Source: Luteitalea sp. | GTDB taxonomy: Bacteria; Acidobacteriota; Vicinamibacteria; Vicinamibacterales; CAVVIG01 | Direction: 5' to 3' | NCBI GenBank assembly: GCA_009380045.1 | Contig: WHSN01000023.1 | Coordinates: 1-34,765, forward strand | DNA length: 34,765 nt | Part shown: positions 24,484 through 32,946 of the stretch, one piece after another | Layout: each line of letters starts with the position of its first letter | How positions within the stretch are numbered: the stretch's first letter is position 1 | The notes under the pieces: generated by a model | Told to the model about the DNA's origin: nothing | Databases searched by the model: none | The model's input: only the letters and a program-made list of their open reading frames with translations | Program-made: the position numbers and the translations under genes

Positions 24484-25011
24484 TCAGCTCCTGCGCAACA
24501 CGACCCGCGCCGGCGCCCCGTCGGCGCCAACGACCGACAGTGGCAGACAGAACATCTCGTAGATTCCAGGCTCCACGTCGGCGCCGACCACCTTCACGCC
24601 GCGCTCGACCAGGTAGTGCGCGCCCGCGTCGGTGACACCGATAAAGTCGGGGTGAAACTCCGGCGAGCCCCACAAGCGCGAATTGTGGGTCTTGAGCAGC
24701 ACCCGCACGTCCTCGTTCAGGTCGATGCCGGCGAGGTCGTTGGGAGTGATGGTTTTCCGGGTCGTCAGCTCGATCACCCGGGCCCGCCCGCACAATATCT
24801 CCAGCGCGAGCGTCTCGACCCCTGGTCCGTCGTCGGGAAAGTGCCGTGGAGCATCAACATGCGTGCCGGCATGGGCGCTGATGTGGAGCGTCGAGACGTT
24901 GCTGGTGTCTCCGCGCGCCAGGCGCCTGATCGGCTCGATCGTGAACGCGGTGTTGCCGGGATAGGTTGGGGTGTTCTGGTCGAGCGGGTCGGTGACGTCG
25001 ATGAGCTTCAT
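24484..25011 (-). CDS. Cyclase-family (kynurenine-formamidase-like) protein lacking part of its core
   Basis: The 175-residue product carries the metal-binding motif HAGTHVDAPRH, the diagnostic HxGTHxDxPxH of the cyclase/KynB family, and the usual end 'YEMFCLPLSVVGADGAPARVVL'. Family members run to about 205-220 residues. Here 'VKVVGAD' joins directly to 'VEPGIYEMF', where others have some 30 more residues with the 'H...LL' histidine and 'EGL' glutamate that complete the second metal site. The reading frame is not disturbed, so this looks like an in-frame deletion. The protein may be inactive or have changed function. On its strand TATCAT lies 22 bases before the ATG. It is followed by glgC after 4 bases. 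Confidence 0.8.
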   Translation of the reverse strand: MKLIDVTDPLDQNTPTYPGNTAFTIEPIRRLARGDTSNVSTLHISAHAGTHVDAPRHFPDDGPGVETLALEILCGRARVIELTTRKTITPNDLAGIDLNEDVRVLLKTHNSRLWGSPEFHPDFIGVTDAGAHYLVERGVKVVGADVEPGIYEMFCLPLSVVGADGAPARVVLRRS

Positions 25012-25059
25012 GGGGGCAGGAGAAAGGGTGGCGATGATAGCACAACGGAAACGTGGCCT

Positions 25060-25108
25060 TTTTCGAGCTGAAGTGCTCGCCAGCGGAGACTTTTCGAGCT
25101 GAAGTACT
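25060..25108. repeat. Pair of 18-base direct repeats upstream of a strong promoter
   Basis: TTTTCGAGCTGAAGTGCT (25060-25077) and TTTTCGAGCTGAAGTACT (25091-25108) differ at one base and are 31 bases apart, three helical turns. Each contains an imperfect palindrome TTC-N5-GAA. They sit at about -90 and -59 from the predicted start near 25159, where an activator pair would bind on one face of the DNA. Confidence 0.65.
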
Positions 25109-25122
25109 GACGCCAGAACAGT

Positions 25123-25152
25123 TTGACTTGCCCGAACGGCGACGCCTATTAT
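25123..25152 (+). promoter_or_regulatory. Sigma70-type promoter TTGACT-N18-TATTAT
   Basis: TTGACT at 25123-25128 and TATTAT at 25147-25152 are 18 bases apart. Transcription from about 25159 would give a leader of about 33 bases carrying GGGAG before the ATG at 25192. Confidence 0.7.
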
Positions 25153-25191
25153 TGGCTGTTCGTTGAACGCTTAATTGGGAGATGAGCTGCT

Positions 25192-26262
25192 ATGGTAATC
25201 GGGCGTCGTGCATGCGCCGCATTCGCTGCGGCCGTTCTGATTGGGTCGGTATCGCTTCTCGCGCAGAACAGTCCGCAGCAGCAGCAGCGGAAGCTGAGTG
25301 ACAACGAGAAGAAGGAAATCCAGACCGTCCTCAAGATCGTCGACGACGTCGCGGCCGGCCAGGCGGCGCCGAACGATCTGTCCCTGACCTGGGTGCGGGA
25401 AGACCTGCTCAAGGCGCAGGGTAACAAGCAATACCTTCCGTTCTCCGTCATGATCGACCCGTCGAAAGTGAACGGCGGCAAGGTGTCGGTCTACTGGCGG
25501 GTGGTGGAGAAGGCCCCCGCGGCTGCTCCGGCGGCCGAGGCTGGGAAGAAGGACGACAAGGACGACAAGGACGACGAGAAAAAGGAATACGCGTACGAGG
25601 ACATCAACACCGTCACCTTGACGGGCGATCAGGCCGGTCCGACCCGCATCAGCCGGTCGTTCACGGTGGCGCCAGGCGACTATGACGTGTACGTCGTCGT
25701 GAAGGAACCGGTACCGGAGAAGGCCCCGAGAAACGCGCCGGCGCCCAAGGTGTCGCTGATCAAGCAGCCGATCACCGTGCCGGACCTCTGGAACGACGAG
25801 CTCAACACCAGTTCGGTGATCGTGGCCGAGCGGATCGACCCGTTGCCGGCGCCGCTGACGCCGCAGCAGCAGACCGAACGCCCCTACGCGCTCGGCACGA
25901 TGGAAATCGTTCCCGTTCTCGACACCAAGTTCACCAAGACCTCCGAGCTGTCCACCTTCCTGCTCATCTACAACGCCAAGACCGACAGCGCGAACAAGCC
26001 GGACGTCAGCGTCGAGTACAGTTTCTACGCGAAGCAGGCCGGCGCGGAGAAGTTCTTCAACAAGACCAACCCGCAGAACCTCAACGCGCAGACGCTGCCG
26101 CCGGAATTCGACTTCGCTGCCGGGCATCAACTGCAGAGCGGTCAGGCCGTTCCGCTGGCATCGTTCCCGGAAGGTGATTACCGGCTCGAGATCAAGGTCA
26201 CCGACAAGATCGCGAACAAGTCGCTGACGCGCGATGTGAGTTTTTCGATCAGCGGTTCGTAA
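25192..26262 (+). CDS. Secreted protein of unknown function with charged low-complexity segment
   Basis: This 356-residue protein has a signal peptide at about 1-24 (ending ...VSLLAQ), followed by 'QQQQRKLSDNEKKEIQTVLKIVDD'. Around residues 115-132 a repeat of GAC-GAC-AAG codons gives an alternating Lys/Asp run. The rest is beta-rich: 'SRSFTVAPGDYDVYVVVKE', 'LGTMEIVPVLDTKFTKTSELSTFLLIYN' and a final 'FPEGDYRLEIKVTDKIANKSLTRDVSFSI'. The last motif resembles the end of secreted GWxTD-type proteins, but the GWxTD motif itself is absent, so I give no family. The start is supported by GGGAG ten bases upstream. It has its own strong promoter and a second exported protein gene 39 bases downstream, so the two probably act together in the envelope. 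Confidence 0.75.
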   Translation: MVIGRRACAAFAAAVLIGSVSLLAQNSPQQQQRKLSDNEKKEIQTVLKIVDDVAAGQAAPNDLSLTWVREDLLKAQGNKQYLPFSVMIDPSKVNGGKVSVYWRVVEKAPAAAPAAEAGKKDDKDDKDDEKKEYAYEDINTVTLTGDQAGPTRISRSFTVAPGDYDVYVVVKEPVPEKAPRNAPAPKVSLIKQPITVPDLWNDELNTSSVIVAERIDPLPAPLTPQQQTERPYALGTMEIVPVLDTKFTKTSELSTFLLIYNAKTDSANKPDVSVEYSFYAKQAGAEKFFNKTNPQNLNAQTLPPEFDFAAGHQLQSGQAVPLASFPEGDYRLEIKVTDKIANKSLTRDVSFSISGS

Positions 26263-26301
26263 CCCCTGGAACGCCGCGGGCGACGACACCGGGAGTACCA
26301 G

Positions 26302-28233
26302 ATGGCTCGTCCCGCCAGTTTACTGGCCTCGGCGGCAATCGCAGGTTCGATGATCCTCGCCATGCCGACACCGGGCCGCGCGCAGAGCGCGGTCCGCTCG
26401 TCGGCCCCGCCAGGGGGGCGGCTTTCACCGTTCGCCCAGGGCTCGATTGTCGGCATCGTTCAGGACGATAACGGGTCGCCGGTCGGCGGCGTCGTCGTCA
26501 CTGCCTTGGGTGCCACGACCACGTTCGCCGTGACGACAAACGACGGCCGGTTCGAGTTCGGCCCCCTGGCACCTGGGCCTTACCTCGTTCGCGCACACTT
26601 GTCTGGCTACGCCGCGCCCCGCACCCAAACCATTCAGGTTCGCGCCAGCGGCAGTGCCACTCGCGCGTCTGTTCAGCTCAGGCGCGCCGGAACTCCGGTG
26701 CTGGCGGCAGGGATCGGTGTCAGCGACGCGCTGCAGGACGCACCGGCTCCGGCGGCTGAAATCGAGCAACCGACGCCCCCATCTGACGACGACGATCATC
26801 GGGAGCTCGCGTGGCGGCTCCGCCACGCGCGCCGCGGGGTCCTGAAGGATGTGTCGATCCCGGACAGCATCCTTGTGGAAGCCGACGATTCCGGTGGCGT
26901 GGACGGCGGCTTCCTTCCCGCCGATTTCTTCGGGCGCGCCGTCGGATCTCCGGCGCGCGCGGCGACAAATTTCTTCGCGGATACGGCGTTTTCGGGTCAG
27001 GTCAACCTGCTCACGACCGGCTCGTTCGACACGCCGCAGCAGCTCTTTTCCGCCGACAGCGTCCCGCGGCACGTCGCCTTTGTCCGCCTCGGCGCGCCGG
27101 TCGGCGACCGGGCCGACTGGACAGTCAGTGGCGCCTTGACCCAGGCCGACATCTCCTCCTGGATCGTCGCCGGCGCATACACGACGCGGACGCCGGGCCG
27201 GCACGGTTACGACATCGGGCTTTCCTACAGCACGCAGCGCTACGACGGTGGCAACCCGCTCGTCCTGCGGGACGCGGCCGAGGGCAGCCGAAACGCCGCG
27301 ACGATCTACGCCTACGACAGCCTCGCCATCACCCCGGCGCTCACTGTCGGGTACGGCGCGGCCTACGCTCGGTACGACTATCTCGAAGCACGCAATCTGT
27401 TCAGTCCGCGATTCGAGGTGACCGTCAGCCCAACGGATCGGTTCCGTGTCAACGCCCAAGTCTCGCGACGCGCGCTCGCGCCCGGCGCGGAGGAGTTTCT
27501 GCCTCGAGGCGACGAGATCTCGCTGCCGCCCCAGCGCACCTTCTCCACACTGGAATCGGGCGAGCGGTTCGAAGCGGAGCGCACCGCCCACATGGCGCTC
27601 GGCGTGGAGCGCGACTTCGGGGCATCGACGATCGGGCTACGTGTCTTCCGCCAGGAGATTTCCGACCAGCTCGTGGCGCTGTTCGGGCAGGACATGCCGG
27701 AGCAGCCGAGCACCAAGTTTGGTCACTATCTGGTCGGCAATGCAGGTGACGCGGTTGCCGCCGGGTGTCGGGCAGAGTTTCGCACCGTCGTTGCCGGACG
27801 TGTGCACGGCTCGGTCGCCTACTCGTTCTCGAACGCGCAGCTGACGCCCGCGGGCGGGCTGCAGTACGTGGTGCTGCTTGCCGCGTCGGCCGTTCGGCCA
27901 GCGACAGACCGTGTTCACGACCTCGCGACGCGGATCGAAACAACGATTCCTGAGACGGCTACACGTGTGCTGGTCTTGTACCGCCTCAGCAACGGATTCG
28001 CCCAGGCGGCAGGCGGCGACGGCCTGGCATCCGGCCCTGCTGTTGACGGGCGTTTCGACGTTCAGGTGCGTCAGTCGCTGCCGTTCATGAACTTCAGCAA
28101 CGCGAAGTGGGAGATGCTGTTCGGCGTCCGGAATTTCTTCCGCGAGAGTGCCTCCGACCAGTCCGTTTACGACGAGTTGCTCGTTGTCCGGCCGCCAAAG
28201 CGGGTGGTCGGTGGCGTCACGCTCCTTTTCTAG
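26302..28233 (+). CDS. Carboxypeptidase-regulatory-like domain plus outer-membrane beta-barrel protein
   Basis: This 643-residue protein has a signal peptide at about 1-28 (ending GRAQ). A carboxypeptidase-regulatory-like beta domain follows at about 48-125 ('GSIVGIVQDDNGSPVGGVVV', 'TTNDGRFEFGPLAPGPYLVRA'). From about 215 come alternating aromatic strands typical of an outer-membrane barrel ('YDIGLSYSTQRYDGG', 'VGYGAAYARYDYLEA', 'GVRNFFRESASDQSVYDELLV'). It ends in 'VGGVTLLF', with the terminal phenylalanine usual for barrels. It resembles TonB-dependent receptors with an N-terminal carboxypeptidase-like extension, but I see no plug domain or TonB box, and it is shorter than those receptors. 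GGGAG lies 6 bases before the ATG. It is probably co-transcribed with the preceding secreted protein. The ligand is unknown. Confidence 0.8.
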   Translation: MARPASLLASAAIAGSMILAMPTPGRAQSAVRSSAPPGGRLSPFAQGSIVGIVQDDNGSPVGGVVVTALGATTTFAVTTNDGRFEFGPLAPGPYLVRAHLSGYAAPRTQTIQVRASGSATRASVQLRRAGTPVLAAGIGVSDALQDAPAPAAEIEQPTPPSDDDDHRELAWRLRHARRGVLKDVSIPDSILVEADDSGGVDGGFLPADFFGRAVGSPARAATNFFADTAFSGQVNLLTTGSFDTPQQLFSADSVPRHVAFVRLGAPVGDRADWTVSGALTQADISSWIVAGAYTTRTPGRHGYDIGLSYSTQRYDGGNPLVLRDAAEGSRNAATIYAYDSLAITPALTVGYGAAYARYDYLEARNLFSPRFEVTVSPTDRFRVNAQVSRRALAPGAEEFLPRGDEISLPPQRTFSTLESGERFEAERTAHMALGVERDFGASTIGLRVFRQEISDQLVALFGQDMPEQPSTKFGHYLVGNAGDAVAAGCRAEFRTVVAGRVHGSVAYSFSNAQLTPAGGLQYVVLLAASAVRPATDRVHDLATRIETTIPETATRVLVLYRLSNGFAQAAGGDGLASGPAVDGRFDVQVRQSLPFMNFSNAKWEMLFGVRNFFRESASDQSVYDELLVVRPPKRVVGGVTLLF

Positions 28234-28267
28234 GTGAAACAGGCGCCTTTTCTAGGTGAAACAGGCG
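28224..28267. repeat. Perfect 22-base tandem duplication containing a stop codon
   Basis: The unit CCTTTTCTAGGTGAAACAGGCG occurs at 28224-28245 and again at 28246-28267 without a mismatch. The first copy includes the last codons and TAG stop of the barrel gene; the second repeats that context just downstream. A perfect copy implies recent slippage. Confidence 0.9.
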
Positions 28268-28282
28268 CCCGCCTTGCGCATC

Positions 28283-28308
28283 GCCGAATCCATAATATTG
28301 GATTCGGC
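28283..28308. promoter_or_regulatory. Perfect 10-base-arm palindrome, hairpin or operator
   Basis: GCCGAATCCA (28283-28292) and TGGATTCGGC (28299-28308) are exact complements around a TAATAT loop. A partial copy of the right half (CCAGTATTTTGATTCG) follows at 28312-28327. It could be a weak terminator for the barrel gene (TATTTT starts 8 bases after the stem) or an operator for the downstream kinase. The remaining 28328-28483 holds a TATAAA (28356-28361) but no gene. Confidence 0.55.
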
Positions 28309-28483
28309 CTCCCAGTATTTTGATTCGCACGCCATCCTCCCTGTAGTTTCGATGTTATAAAGAGCTGGGATTTCAACCAGTTACGAACGTGTCCGGACCC
28401 GTCGCGCCACGGGAATGCGCGTTGCTGCCCTGAGGAATATCGACGTGCGCGCCGGCATCGCGAAGGCCTGACTTCCGCTGAAC

Positions 28484-31414
28484 ATGTATCGCCCTGACGG
28501 TCATCCGGAGCCCAAGTGGCAAACGTGGGGACGGCCCGCGCTCGCCGTCGCGGTGGTCGTCGTGTTGATTGCCCTAGGCATCGCGAACATCGCGATGCGC
28601 GCGCAGTGGCACGAGGTCGAAGACGGCGTCCTGTGGGGGGCGCGTGCCGAAGGCGTCACCGCGCTGGAGATTGCGCCCGGCTCGCCTGGTGCTCAGGCCG
28701 GAATCAGGCGCGGCGATCTCCTGGTTGCGGTGAACGGTGAAGCGGTCGCGACGCCGGCGGATGTGGTCGGCCATCAGCACCGGGGACGCGAGGGGACGCG
28801 CCTGTCGTATACGCTGGTGCGGCTTGGCGCGCGGCAGGCGCTATCGGTGTCGCTTGCGCCGGTGAGCCGCCCGACGTCGATGTACTTCGTGCTGGCGGCG
28901 GTCGGCGTCTTCACGCTGCTGGTGGGCGCGGCGGTGCGGCTGCGGCGGCCCGGCGATCAGGCAACCCTGCATTTTTTCTGGCTGTGCGTCGCCTTCTTCG
29001 GCGCCTTCACCTTCTCCTTCAACGGGCCGTTCGATCGTCTCGACTGGACCTTCTATTGGGGTGACGCCGTCGCGATGGCGCTGCTGCCGGCGCTGCTCCT
29101 GCACTTCACGCTCGTGTTCCCCGAGCGTCCGCCGTGGCGCGCAGCCGTTCCCAGGAGGCTCCTTCTTCCGGCGGTGTACCTGCCGGCGTTCATGCTTGGC
29201 GCCACGCGGGTCATCGTCGTCGCCGGCGGATCCTCCGACGGCGCCGCCTTCTCTCGCGCGCTCGCCATGCTCGATCGAGCGGAGCCGCTCTACCTCTTCC
29301 TGTGCGCGCTGGCGGCGGTGGTCGTCCTCGGGCGCGCCTTCACCCAGATTCCATCGCTCACCGGGCGGCGGCAGCTGCGCTGGATTGCCTGGGGCACGGT
29401 GCTGGGGGTCGGGCCGTTTGCTCTTGGCTACGCGCTGCCGTGGGCGCTCGGCATCGATCCGCCGCTGGCACTTCAACTCACCGCGGTCCCGCTCGGGCTG
29501 GTGCCGCTCGCCTTCGCGTCGGCGATCGTCCGGTATCGCCTGCGCGACGTGGAAGTGATCATCAAGCGCGGCGTCGCCTACACCGCGTTTTTCGCCGCCA
29601 GCGGCACGCTCTACGTCGCCCTGCTGAAGCTGGTCGGCTTCATGTTCGGCGACGACACCGACCCACACAACTGGATCGTCGCGTTGCTCGGGACCAGCGT
29701 CGTGGTGCTGCTCGCGCAGCCGGTGAGAGAGGCGATGCAGAACGCGCTCGATCGCGCCTTTTACCGTGATCGGTACGACTATCGGCGCGCACTCGTCGGC
29801 TTCGCCCGCGATCTGAACAGCGACCTCGATGTCGTTCGTCTCAGTCAGCGGCTGGTCAGTCGCATCGTGGAAACCCTGGTGATCGATCGCATGGCGCTGA
29901 TGCTTGCCGACGAGCGGCTCGGTGACTTCAGGACGATCGGACATTTCGGGTTCGGCGAGCCGGTGCCGCTCCTGACCCGTCTGTCTTCGTTCGTCGATCG
30001 CCTCGATGGCGGGCATACCGTCGCGCTCGACGATCCGATTGCCGCTGCGCGGTTCGCCGCCGAGGAGGTCGAGTTCTGGCGCGATCAGGGCGTCTACTAC
30101 TTTGTCCCCTGCATCTTCGAGGGGGTCGCGATTGCCGTGCTCGGGCTCGGAAGGAAAGAGACCGACGAACCATTCAACAGCGAGGACCTCGGGCTGCTGA
30201 CGGCTGTGGCTGGCCAGGTCGCCACGGCGATTGAGAACGGCCGGCTCTACCGGCAACTCCACTTGAAGGCCGAAGAGCTGGGCCGGATGCGCGAATTCAA
30301 CGAGAACATCCTCGAGTCGCTCGAGGACGGGTTGGTGGTGTTCGATGAAGACGAGAGCATCGTGCGCTGGAATCATGCGCTCGAAAGCTTCTATGGGATC
30401 AAGCGCGCCAGCGCCATCGGCCGCTCGCTCAGCGAGGTGTTCGACGCGCGATTCGTGGAGGCGTTGCGGGCGGCGCGCGAGGAACACCCGAAAGGCGCCA
30501 CGTTGTTCAAGGCGCCGCTGGCGCGGCCGCACGCCGGCAGCGCCGATCGGGACACGCCGCGCCTTCTCGTGAACGCGACTGCCGTGCCGCTGCAGAGCCA
30601 TGCCGCGCCTGGCGCCGCTGCCGGCACCATCCTGCTGCTGGAGAACGTGACCGATCGTGTCCGGCTCGAAGAGCAGCTGCAGATTTCCGAGAAAATGGCC
30701 TCGATCGGACTGCTCGCCGCCGGGGTGGCGCATGAAGTGAACACGCCGCTGACCGGGATCTCGAGCTATACCCAGATGCTGCTGGAAGGCGCTGACCAGG
30801 CGGATCCGCGAACGACGCTGCTCGAGAAGATTGAGCGTCAGACGTTCCGCGCCGCGAAGATCGTCAACGGACTGCTCACCCTGTCGCGCCCGGGCACTCC
30901 GGGTGGTGAGCGCACGCACGTCGATCTGAACGGGGTGATTGGCGATGTGTTCTCCCTGCTCGAGCATCAGTTCGAAGTCGGGAACATCAAGGTGCGTCGT
31001 GAGCTGGCGAGCGCGCCGGTGGCGGTCATCGGCATCGAGCATCAGCTGCAGCAGGTGTTCTTGAACCTGTTTTTGAACGCTCGCGACGCCATGCCGCACG
31101 GCGGCTGGCTGACGGTGACCACCCGGGTCGAAGGGCAGCAGGCGGTCGCCGAGATTGCGGACACCGGATCGGGCATTCCTCCGGAGCAGCTCGCGCGCAT
31201 CTACGATCCGTTTTTCACCACCAAGGCGATCGGCCGCGGAACCGGCCTCGGCCTCTCCATCACGTACGGCATCGTCCAGGAACACGAAGGATCGATCCGT
31301 TGCGACAGCGCAGTCGGTCAGGGCACGCGCTTCACCCTGGCCATGCCTCTGGCGGCGCCGACGCTGCGCCTCGTGGCCGGCTCCCACCGGGCCGAAGCCA
31401 CCGGCCGGCGCTAG
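28484..31414 (+). CDS. Membrane sensor histidine kinase: PDZ, multi-TM, GAF, PAS, HisKA, HATPase
   Basis: The protein is 976 residues. A first membrane helix (18-38) is followed by an extracytoplasmic PDZ domain (about 45-125, 'VTALEIAPGSPGAQAGIRRGDLL'), then about eight or nine membrane helices (133-420), a layout like the ComP group. Cytoplasmic parts are a GAF domain (about 445-590), a PAS domain (about 603-715, 'LEDGLVVFDEDESIVRWN') and an NtrB-type kinase core. The phospho-accepting His750 is in 'GVAHEVNTPLTGISSYTQML'. The ATPase has N-box 'NLFLNARDAMP', 'IADTGSGIPPEQL' and 'GRGTGLGLSITYGI'. It should phosphorylate the sigma54-type regulator coded 22 bases downstream. The signal sensed is unknown; a PDZ domain suggests a peptide or protein C-terminus. 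Confidence 0.93.
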   Translation: MYRPDGHPEPKWQTWGRPALAVAVVVVLIALGIANIAMRAQWHEVEDGVLWGARAEGVTALEIAPGSPGAQAGIRRGDLLVAVNGEAVATPADVVGHQHRGREGTRLSYTLVRLGARQALSVSLAPVSRPTSMYFVLAAVGVFTLLVGAAVRLRRPGDQATLHFFWLCVAFFGAFTFSFNGPFDRLDWTFYWGDAVAMALLPALLLHFTLVFPERPPWRAAVPRRLLLPAVYLPAFMLGATRVIVVAGGSSDGAAFSRALAMLDRAEPLYLFLCALAAVVVLGRAFTQIPSLTGRRQLRWIAWGTVLGVGPFALGYALPWALGIDPPLALQLTAVPLGLVPLAFASAIVRYRLRDVEVIIKRGVAYTAFFAASGTLYVALLKLVGFMFGDDTDPHNWIVALLGTSVVVLLAQPVREAMQNALDRAFYRDRYDYRRALVGFARDLNSDLDVVRLSQRLVSRIVETLVIDRMALMLADERLGDFRTIGHFGFGEPVPLLTRLSSFVDRLDGGHTVALDDPIAAARFAAEEVEFWRDQGVYYFVPCIFEGVAIAVLGLGRKETDEPFNSEDLGLLTAVAGQVATAIENGRLYRQLHLKAEELGRMREFNENILESLEDGLVVFDEDESIVRWNHALESFYGIKRASAIGRSLSEVFDARFVEALRAAREEHPKGATLFKAPLARPHAGSADRDTPRLLVNATAVPLQSHAAPGAAAGTILLLENVTDRVRLEEQLQISEKMASIGLLAAGVAHEVNTPLTGISSYTQMLLEGADQADPRTTLLEKIERQTFRAAKIVNGLLTLSRPGTPGGERTHVDLNGVIGDVFSLLEHQFEVGNIKVRRELASAPVAVIGIEHQLQQVFLNLFLNARDAMPHGGWLTVTTRVEGQQAVAEIADTGSGIPPEQLARIYDPFFTTKAIGRGTGLGLSITYGIVQEHEGSIRCDSAVGQGTRFTLAMPLAAPTLRLVAGSHRAEATGRR

Positions 31415-31436
31415 CCGGCGAACAGACCAGTTCTTT

Positions 31437-32945
31437 ATGCCAGCAACCCGTAAGGGCTCGGTGCTCGTCGTCGACGACGAAGAGATCATGCGCGAGATTC
31501 TCGACACCGTCCTCACCCGCGAGGGCTATGAGGTACGCCTGGCCTCGTCGGGGCAGGAGGGGCTCGATCTCGCCCGCGCATTGCCGTTCGACACAGCTCT
31601 GGTCGACATCATGATGCCTGGCCTGAACGGGATCGAAACCCTCGACGAGCTTAAGCGTATCGACGACGACCTGGCGGTGATCATCATCACGGCGTTCGCG
31701 TCGGTCGAGAGCGCGATCTCAGCGATGAAGAGCGGCGCGTTCGACTACATCACCAAGCCGTTCAAGAACGAAGAAGTGCTCGTCGTCGTCCGCAACGCGA
31801 TGGAGCGCCGCAGGCTGGTCCACGAGAACCGGAATCTGCGTCAGAGCATCCAGGAGCGGTATCACAAGTTCGCGAACATCATCGGCCGCAGCCCGAAGAT
31901 GCGGCAGGTATTCGATCTGATCATCCAGGCGGCGCCGAGCCGTTCCACGATTCTCATTCAGGGCGAGAGCGGCACCGGCAAGGAATTGGTCGCCCGTGCC
32001 ATCCACACCAACTCATCGCGATCGGAGCGGTCGTTCGTCACCGTCAATTCAGGAAATCTTCCGCCGGATCTGCTCGAGTCGACGCTGTTCGGCCACGTGA
32101 AAGGAGCGTTCACCGGCGCGGTGTACCCGAAGAAAGGGATGTTCGACCTCGCCGATCGAGGCAGCATCTTCTTCGACGAAATCGGGAATGTACCGCTGGA
32201 GACCCAGGCCAAGCTTCTGCGGGTGATTCAGGAGCGCGACTTCATGCGGCTCGGCGGCATGGAGACGATCAAGGTCGACGTCCGGATCATCGCAGCGACC
32301 AACGTGGACCTGCGGCAGATGATGGAAGAAGCCAGGTTCCGGGAAGACCTTTTCTACCGGCTGCACGTGATCTCGATTCAGCTGCCCGCTCTCCGGGAGC
32401 GCAAGGACGACATCCCGCTGCTGGCACAGCACTTTCTCCACAAGTACGGTGACGAGAACCGAAAGGGCGAGCTCGAACTTTCGCCCGAGGCGCTCGATTT
32501 GCTCACCGAATACGACTGGCCCGGGAACGTGCGCGAGCTCGAGAACGTCATTGAACGCGCCGTTGTGCTGACGACCGGGCCGCGGATCGGCGTCGATCTG
32601 GTGCCCGACCATGTTCGGCGCGCGCCGAGCTTCCCCATGCCTCCGTTCGTCCTGCCGCCCGAAGGCATCTCGTTCAAGGACGTCATCACCGACTTCGAGA
32701 AGAAGCTGATCGAGTCGACGCTCGAAGCGGCCGGTGGCGTCCAGAAGAGGGCCGCCGAGCTCCTCCACATCAAGCCGACGACGCTGAACGAAATGATCAA
32801 GCGGTACGACATTCGGCTGCGGCGAAAACGTCAGGCGAGCGGTGGGGATGAGGCGAACGATGAGCCGGGGGGGGACGGCCGGCGCCCGGCCGGGCCGGCG
32901 GCTACCAGTCCGCCGCGGCCGTCCCAAGCCGTCGACGAGAAGTAG
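31437..32945 (+). CDS. Sigma54-dependent response regulator, NtrC family
   Basis: The protein is 502 residues. The receiver domain has the acidic pair in 'VVDDEE', phosphorylated Asp57 in 'LVDIMMPG' and the conserved Lys in 'ITKPFKNEEV'. The AAA+ domain has Walker A 'GESGTGKE' (from Gly176), the GAFTGA loop at 223-228 that contacts sigma54, Walker B 'GSIFFDEIG' and arginine fingers in 'FREDLFYRL'. A Fis-type DNA-binding helix-turn-helix follows ('GVQKRAAELLHIKPTTLNEMIKRY'). The C-terminal 40 residues are a disordered Gly/Pro/Asp tail. All parts needed to activate sigma54 promoters are intact. The ATG at 31437 was preferred over upstream starts inside the kinase gene because the receiver fold begins there. 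I found no convincing -24/-12 promoter in the window, so its targets are elsewhere. Confidence 0.95.
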   Translation: MPATRKGSVLVVDDEEIMREILDTVLTREGYEVRLASSGQEGLDLARALPFDTALVDIMMPGLNGIETLDELKRIDDDLAVIIITAFASVESAISAMKSGAFDYITKPFKNEEVLVVVRNAMERRRLVHENRNLRQSIQERYHKFANIIGRSPKMRQVFDLIIQAAPSRSTILIQGESGTGKELVARAIHTNSSRSERSFVTVNSGNLPPDLLESTLFGHVKGAFTGAVYPKKGMFDLADRGSIFFDEIGNVPLETQAKLLRVIQERDFMRLGGMETIKVDVRIIAATNVDLRQMMEEARFREDLFYRLHVISIQLPALRERKDDIPLLAQHFLHKYGDENRKGELELSPEALDLLTEYDWPGNVRELENVIERAVVLTTGPRIGVDLVPDHVRRAPSFPMPPFVLPPEGISFKDVITDFEKKLIESTLEAAGGVQKRAAELLHIKPTTLNEMIKRYDIRLRRKRQASGGDEANDEPGGDGRRPAGPAATSPPRPSQAVDEK

Positions 32946-32946
32946 C

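Noticed and set aside
28240-28270. GGCGCC copies followed by TTTT as a Rho-independent terminator
   Set aside because: GGCGCC is itself palindromic with no loop, and the pattern is explained by the 22-base tandem duplication.
28841-31516. An open frame of about 890 codons on the strand opposite the sensor kinase
   Set aside because: It mirrors the kinase gene codon for codon, has no recognisable domain and is Arg/His/Gln-rich. Long antisense frames are expected in high-G+C coding DNA.
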